Shown: one piece after another, positions 11,921 to 13,896 of the stretch
Position numbering within the stretch: position 1 is the stretch's first letter
How the letters are laid out: each line of letters opens with the position of its first letter
Assembly: GCA_015520115.1 (NCBI GenBank)
Contig: WAQS01000211.1
Coordinates: 1 to 13,896, forward strand
Direction of reading: 5' to 3'
DNA: 13,896 nt
From: Ferroglobus sp.
Lineage (GTDB): Archaea; Halobacteriota; Archaeoglobi; Archaeoglobales; Archaeoglobaceae
Notes under the pieces: generated by a model
The model's database searches: none
What the model was told of the DNA's origin: nothing
The model's input: only the letters and a program-made list of their open reading frames with translations
Position numbers and translations under genes: made by a program

Positions 11921-13767
11921 TCCATCCGATTTTATCAGTTTTAATTTTTGCAGCAGCCAATCTCTACTTCAATCAGCTCGGAAAGCCGGTTTACATCTCA
12001 AGATTTTTGAGTCTGATACTCATCTCTTTCATATCCTTCTTCCTCTCCTTTTTCTTGAGCTTTCATCTCGCCTTTGCTGTAGCTTTTCTTATCGTTGTTT
12101 CTGCCATAGCCTTGAGAATTTACTCGGGCGGCTTTATCATAGAGTGGAAGAACGATGCAGTATTCTATTCAACGTACTTTTTCTTCCTGTTCCTTCGCTC
12201 TCTCGTTCCGGAAGCAATAGGGGCTGAGAAGCTCATGGACTTCGCCTTTTTAAGCTCAACGTTTTACGCTGAAAGGTTTCCTCCTTTGGATCCATTCTTT
12301 GCTGGAGGAAAGCTCGACTTCTACTACTACTTTGGATACGTTGTAGCTGCCGTAGTGACTAAAATCGCTCTCACCACTCCGGATTACGGTTTCAACATAG
12401 CGATGGCGTCAATTCCCGCTTACACTCTCTCCATCCTCTTCGGATTTTTCAGGGAATTCGATGTGAATAAGAGAATTTTAGCTTTAGTTCCACTAATTTC
12501 CGGGAATCCTCACTCCGTTTACGAGTTCTTTCGGAACATTTTCAACGGCAAACTTCCGGGCTTTCTCTACTACTGGAACTCAACGAGAATTATTCCGGAT
12601 GAAACTTATAGATTCGTCATAACTGAGTTTCCCTATTTCAGCTTCATTCACGCCGATCTGCATGCTCACGTCATAGCAATTCCGGTAAAAATTTTGTTTT
12701 TGGCTATTCTCTACTACATTTACAAAGAAGGTAGATTCGCTTTTCTACTTCCGATCTTACTCTTCGTGAGCTACGCAACCAATTCTTGGGACTTTCCAGC
12801 GTTTTTACTCTTATCCTTGCTCGTCGTTCTAAAGAGGAGGGGGATCTCCTACCTCTACTTCACCCTCGGTTTGCTAATAGTAGCAGCCTACGCATCGACC
12901 ATGAACGTTAAAGCCGGCTTTTTCTTCACAGCAGAGAGATCGAATTTCAAGGAATTTCTAATGTTCTGGGGTTTCATCCTACTTCTCACTTACGTCTACT
13001 TCAGAGAGGAGATCGAGAAGGCTCCGCACTTTTTAATAGCTCTTATTCTTGCTATAGTTTCACCAATCTTTTTACTGATTCCCCTTGCAATATACTCGCT
13101 GATGAGAAGAGATTTCGTTTCCTACCTTGTTCTGGTGGCTACCCTTTTCATAGCTTCTTGCGAATTCTTTGCTATAGACACGAGGATGAACACCTACTTT
13201 AAATTCTACATTCTCTCGTGGGTTTTGCTAAGCGTTCCGGCTGGAATTTCCTTAGTAAGGATTTACGAAAGGAAGAAGGCGTTAGCCTTAGCTTTAGTTG
13301 CTTTAATGCTGATATATCCGGTTGTAGCGACTCCTGTGAGGCATTACAAGGCTGAACTAACGCTCGATGCAACGAAATTCCTTAGGGATTACAGTAGGGG
13401 AGATTACGAAGCAGCGATGTGGCTTAGAGGAAAAGAGGGAAGTGTTATAATTGAAGCTGCTGGAGACTGTTACACGCTTGGAGGAAGAATCGCTGCTGTT
13501 TCCGGCAAGCAAACCGTTGTGGCTTGGCAGTGTCATGAAGTGCAGTGGAGGAAAAATGGCTTAGAGTTGGCTGAGAGGATAGAGGACGTTAGAAAGGTTT
13601 ACGAGTACGGGAACTGTTCTTTAGCTAAAAGCATAGCGGAGAAGTACAACGCAAGTTACATCGTCGTTGGAAAATTTGAGAGAGAAATGTACCGACTGAG
13701 AGAGAATTTCAGCTGCTTTGAGCTTGTTTTCTCTTTCGAAGGGACGAAGGTTTATGCGAAAAGGTAA
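11917..13767 (+). CDS. DUF2298 (Chlor_Arch_YYY) integral membrane protein
   Basis: A 616-residue membrane protein with a dozen or so hydrophobic segments up to about residue 480 and a soluble C-terminal domain (about 485-616). Signature blocks: E104-K-L-M-D-F-A-F (104-111), F121-P-P-L-D-P-F-F-A-G-G (121-131), Y136-Y-Y-F-G-Y (136-141, the 'YYY' motif) and E237-F-P-Y-F-S-F-I-H-A-D-L-H-A-H (237-251). The acidic residue after the first helices and the DLHAH loop recall GT-C lipid-linked glycosyltransferases, so a role in surface glycan or lipid glycosylation is plausible but unproven. The size is smaller than some bacterial members. The C-terminal domain begins with D-Y-E-A-A-M-W-L and has four cysteines. 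The start overlaps the YjbQ stop by 4 nt. Confidence 0.88.
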   Translation: MIHPILSVLIFAAANLYFNQLGKPVYISRFLSLILISFISFFLSFFLSFHLAFAVAFLIVVSAIALRIYSGGFIIEWKNDAVFYSTYFFFLFLRSLVPEAIGAEKLMDFAFLSSTFYAERFPPLDPFFAGGKLDFYYYFGYVVAAVVTKIALTTPDYGFNIAMASIPAYTLSILFGFFREFDVNKRILALVPLISGNPHSVYEFFRNIFNGKLPGFLYYWNSTRIIPDETYRFVITEFPYFSFIHADLHAHVIAIPVKILFLAILYYIYKEGRFAFLLPILLFVSYATNSWDFPAFLLLSLLVVLKRRGISYLYFTLGLLIVAAYASTMNVKAGFFFTAERSNFKEFLMFWGFILLLTYVYFREEIEKAPHFLIALILAIVSPIFLLIPLAIYSLMRRDFVSYLVLVATLFIASCEFFAIDTRMNTYFKFYILSWVLLSVPAGISLVRIYERKKALALALVALMLIYPVVATPVRHYKAELTLDATKFLRDYSRGDYEAAMWLRGKEGSVIIEAAGDCYTLGGRIAAVSGKQTVVAWQCHEVQWRKNGLELAERIEDVRKVYEYGNCSLAKSIAEKYNASYIVVGKFEREMYRLRENFSCFELVFSFEGTKVYAKR

Positions 13768-13772
13768 TATTC
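13763..13772 (+). promoter_or_regulatory. TATA-like box of the prs gene
   Basis: GGTAATATTC, overlapping the DUF2298 stop codon, is centred about 28 nt before the ATG at 13796. It suggests an independent leaderless promoter. Confidence 0.35.
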
Positions 13773-13795
13773 AGAAATGAGGTTTGTTTGAGCTA

Positions 13796-13896
13796 ATGAT
13801 CATTCCAGGAAGCAACGGATTTCTGGCTGTTAAAATTGCCAGAAGTTGTGGGGAGAACTTGCACTTAATAGAGCTTGAAAAGCTCAAATACGGGGA
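13796..13896 (+). CDS. prs: Ribose-phosphate pyrophosphokinase, N-terminal fragment
   Basis: The window end cuts this gene after 33 codons. The visible start M-I-I-P-G-S-N-G-F-L-A-V-K-I-A matches archaeal PRPP synthetases, where a short first strand 'iiPGs.s..LA.kiA' is followed by a strand and an arginine/lysine-rich loop (here E-L-E-K-L-K-Y-G). PRPP synthetase makes phosphoribosyl pyrophosphate from ribose 5-phosphate and ATP for nucleotide, histidine and tryptophan synthesis. The catalytic PRPP-binding loop lies beyond the window, so the call rests on the N-terminus alone. Confidence 0.7.
   Translation, partial: MIIPGSNGFLAVKIARSCGENLHLIELEKLKYG

Noticed and set aside
1-13896. CRISPR arrays, tRNA genes, insertion sequences or prophage genes
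   Set aside because: No regularly spaced repeats, cloverleaf sequences, transposase motifs or phage structural genes were seen on either strand.

Overview
The window is archaeal and most likely comes from the Archaeoglobales. A GC content that looks to be in the low-to-mid 40s and the gene set would suit Ferroglobus or Geoglobus, but the genus is my inference. Archaeal markers are ribosomal protein S3Ae, an archaeal-type (type II) methionine aminopeptidase, archaemetzincin, a 428-residue ThiC, DUF2298 and a CetZ-like tubulin relative. Genes are tightly packed. TATA-like boxes centred about 24-30 nt upstream of start codons point to mostly leaderless mRNAs. Clear GAGGTG-type Shine-Dalgarno sites appear only before rps3ae, before map inside an operon, and (a shorter GAGGT) before the DUF2298 gene. 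No tRNA, rRNA, CRISPR array, insertion sequence or long repeat was seen.

Positions 1-3500: a DUF1648 membrane protein (minus) diverges from a divergent CetZ/FtsZ-like gene (plus) that has lost its GTP-binding glycine loop. Convergent to that is a minus-strand operon of two M24 'pita-bread' metallopeptidases, an X-Pro dipeptidase followed by methionine aminopeptidase, with a 4-nt overlap.

Positions 3500-6870: thiC (plus) shares a compact divergent promoter with the peptidase operon and overlaps the archaemetzincin gene amzA (minus) tail to tail. A second divergent promoter serves amzA and an operon of a Mth938-domain protein plus an AmrS-type radical SAM enzyme. The spacer after it holds a 44-codon cysteine-rich minus-strand ORF, then a YkgJ-type cysteine-cluster protein (plus).

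Positions 7240-10965: all genes are on the minus strand. In transcription order they are a membrane-anchored thioredoxin-like protein, a LarE-type sulfur transferase with three cysteines, ribosomal protein S3Ae, an EamA-type transporter and a GalT-like nucleotidyltransferase. A palindrome lies between the larE TATA box and its start codon.

Positions 11000-13896: all genes are on the plus strand. They are a LOG-like TIGR00725 protein, a YjbQ/UPF0047 protein overlapping a 616-residue DUF2298 membrane protein, and the first 33 codons of a probable ribose-phosphate pyrophosphokinase cut by the window end.

Most genes are housekeeping. The points most worth following are the degenerate CetZ-like protein, the cysteine-rich small ORF, the three-cysteine LarE with its operator-like palindrome, and the shared bidirectional TATA elements.
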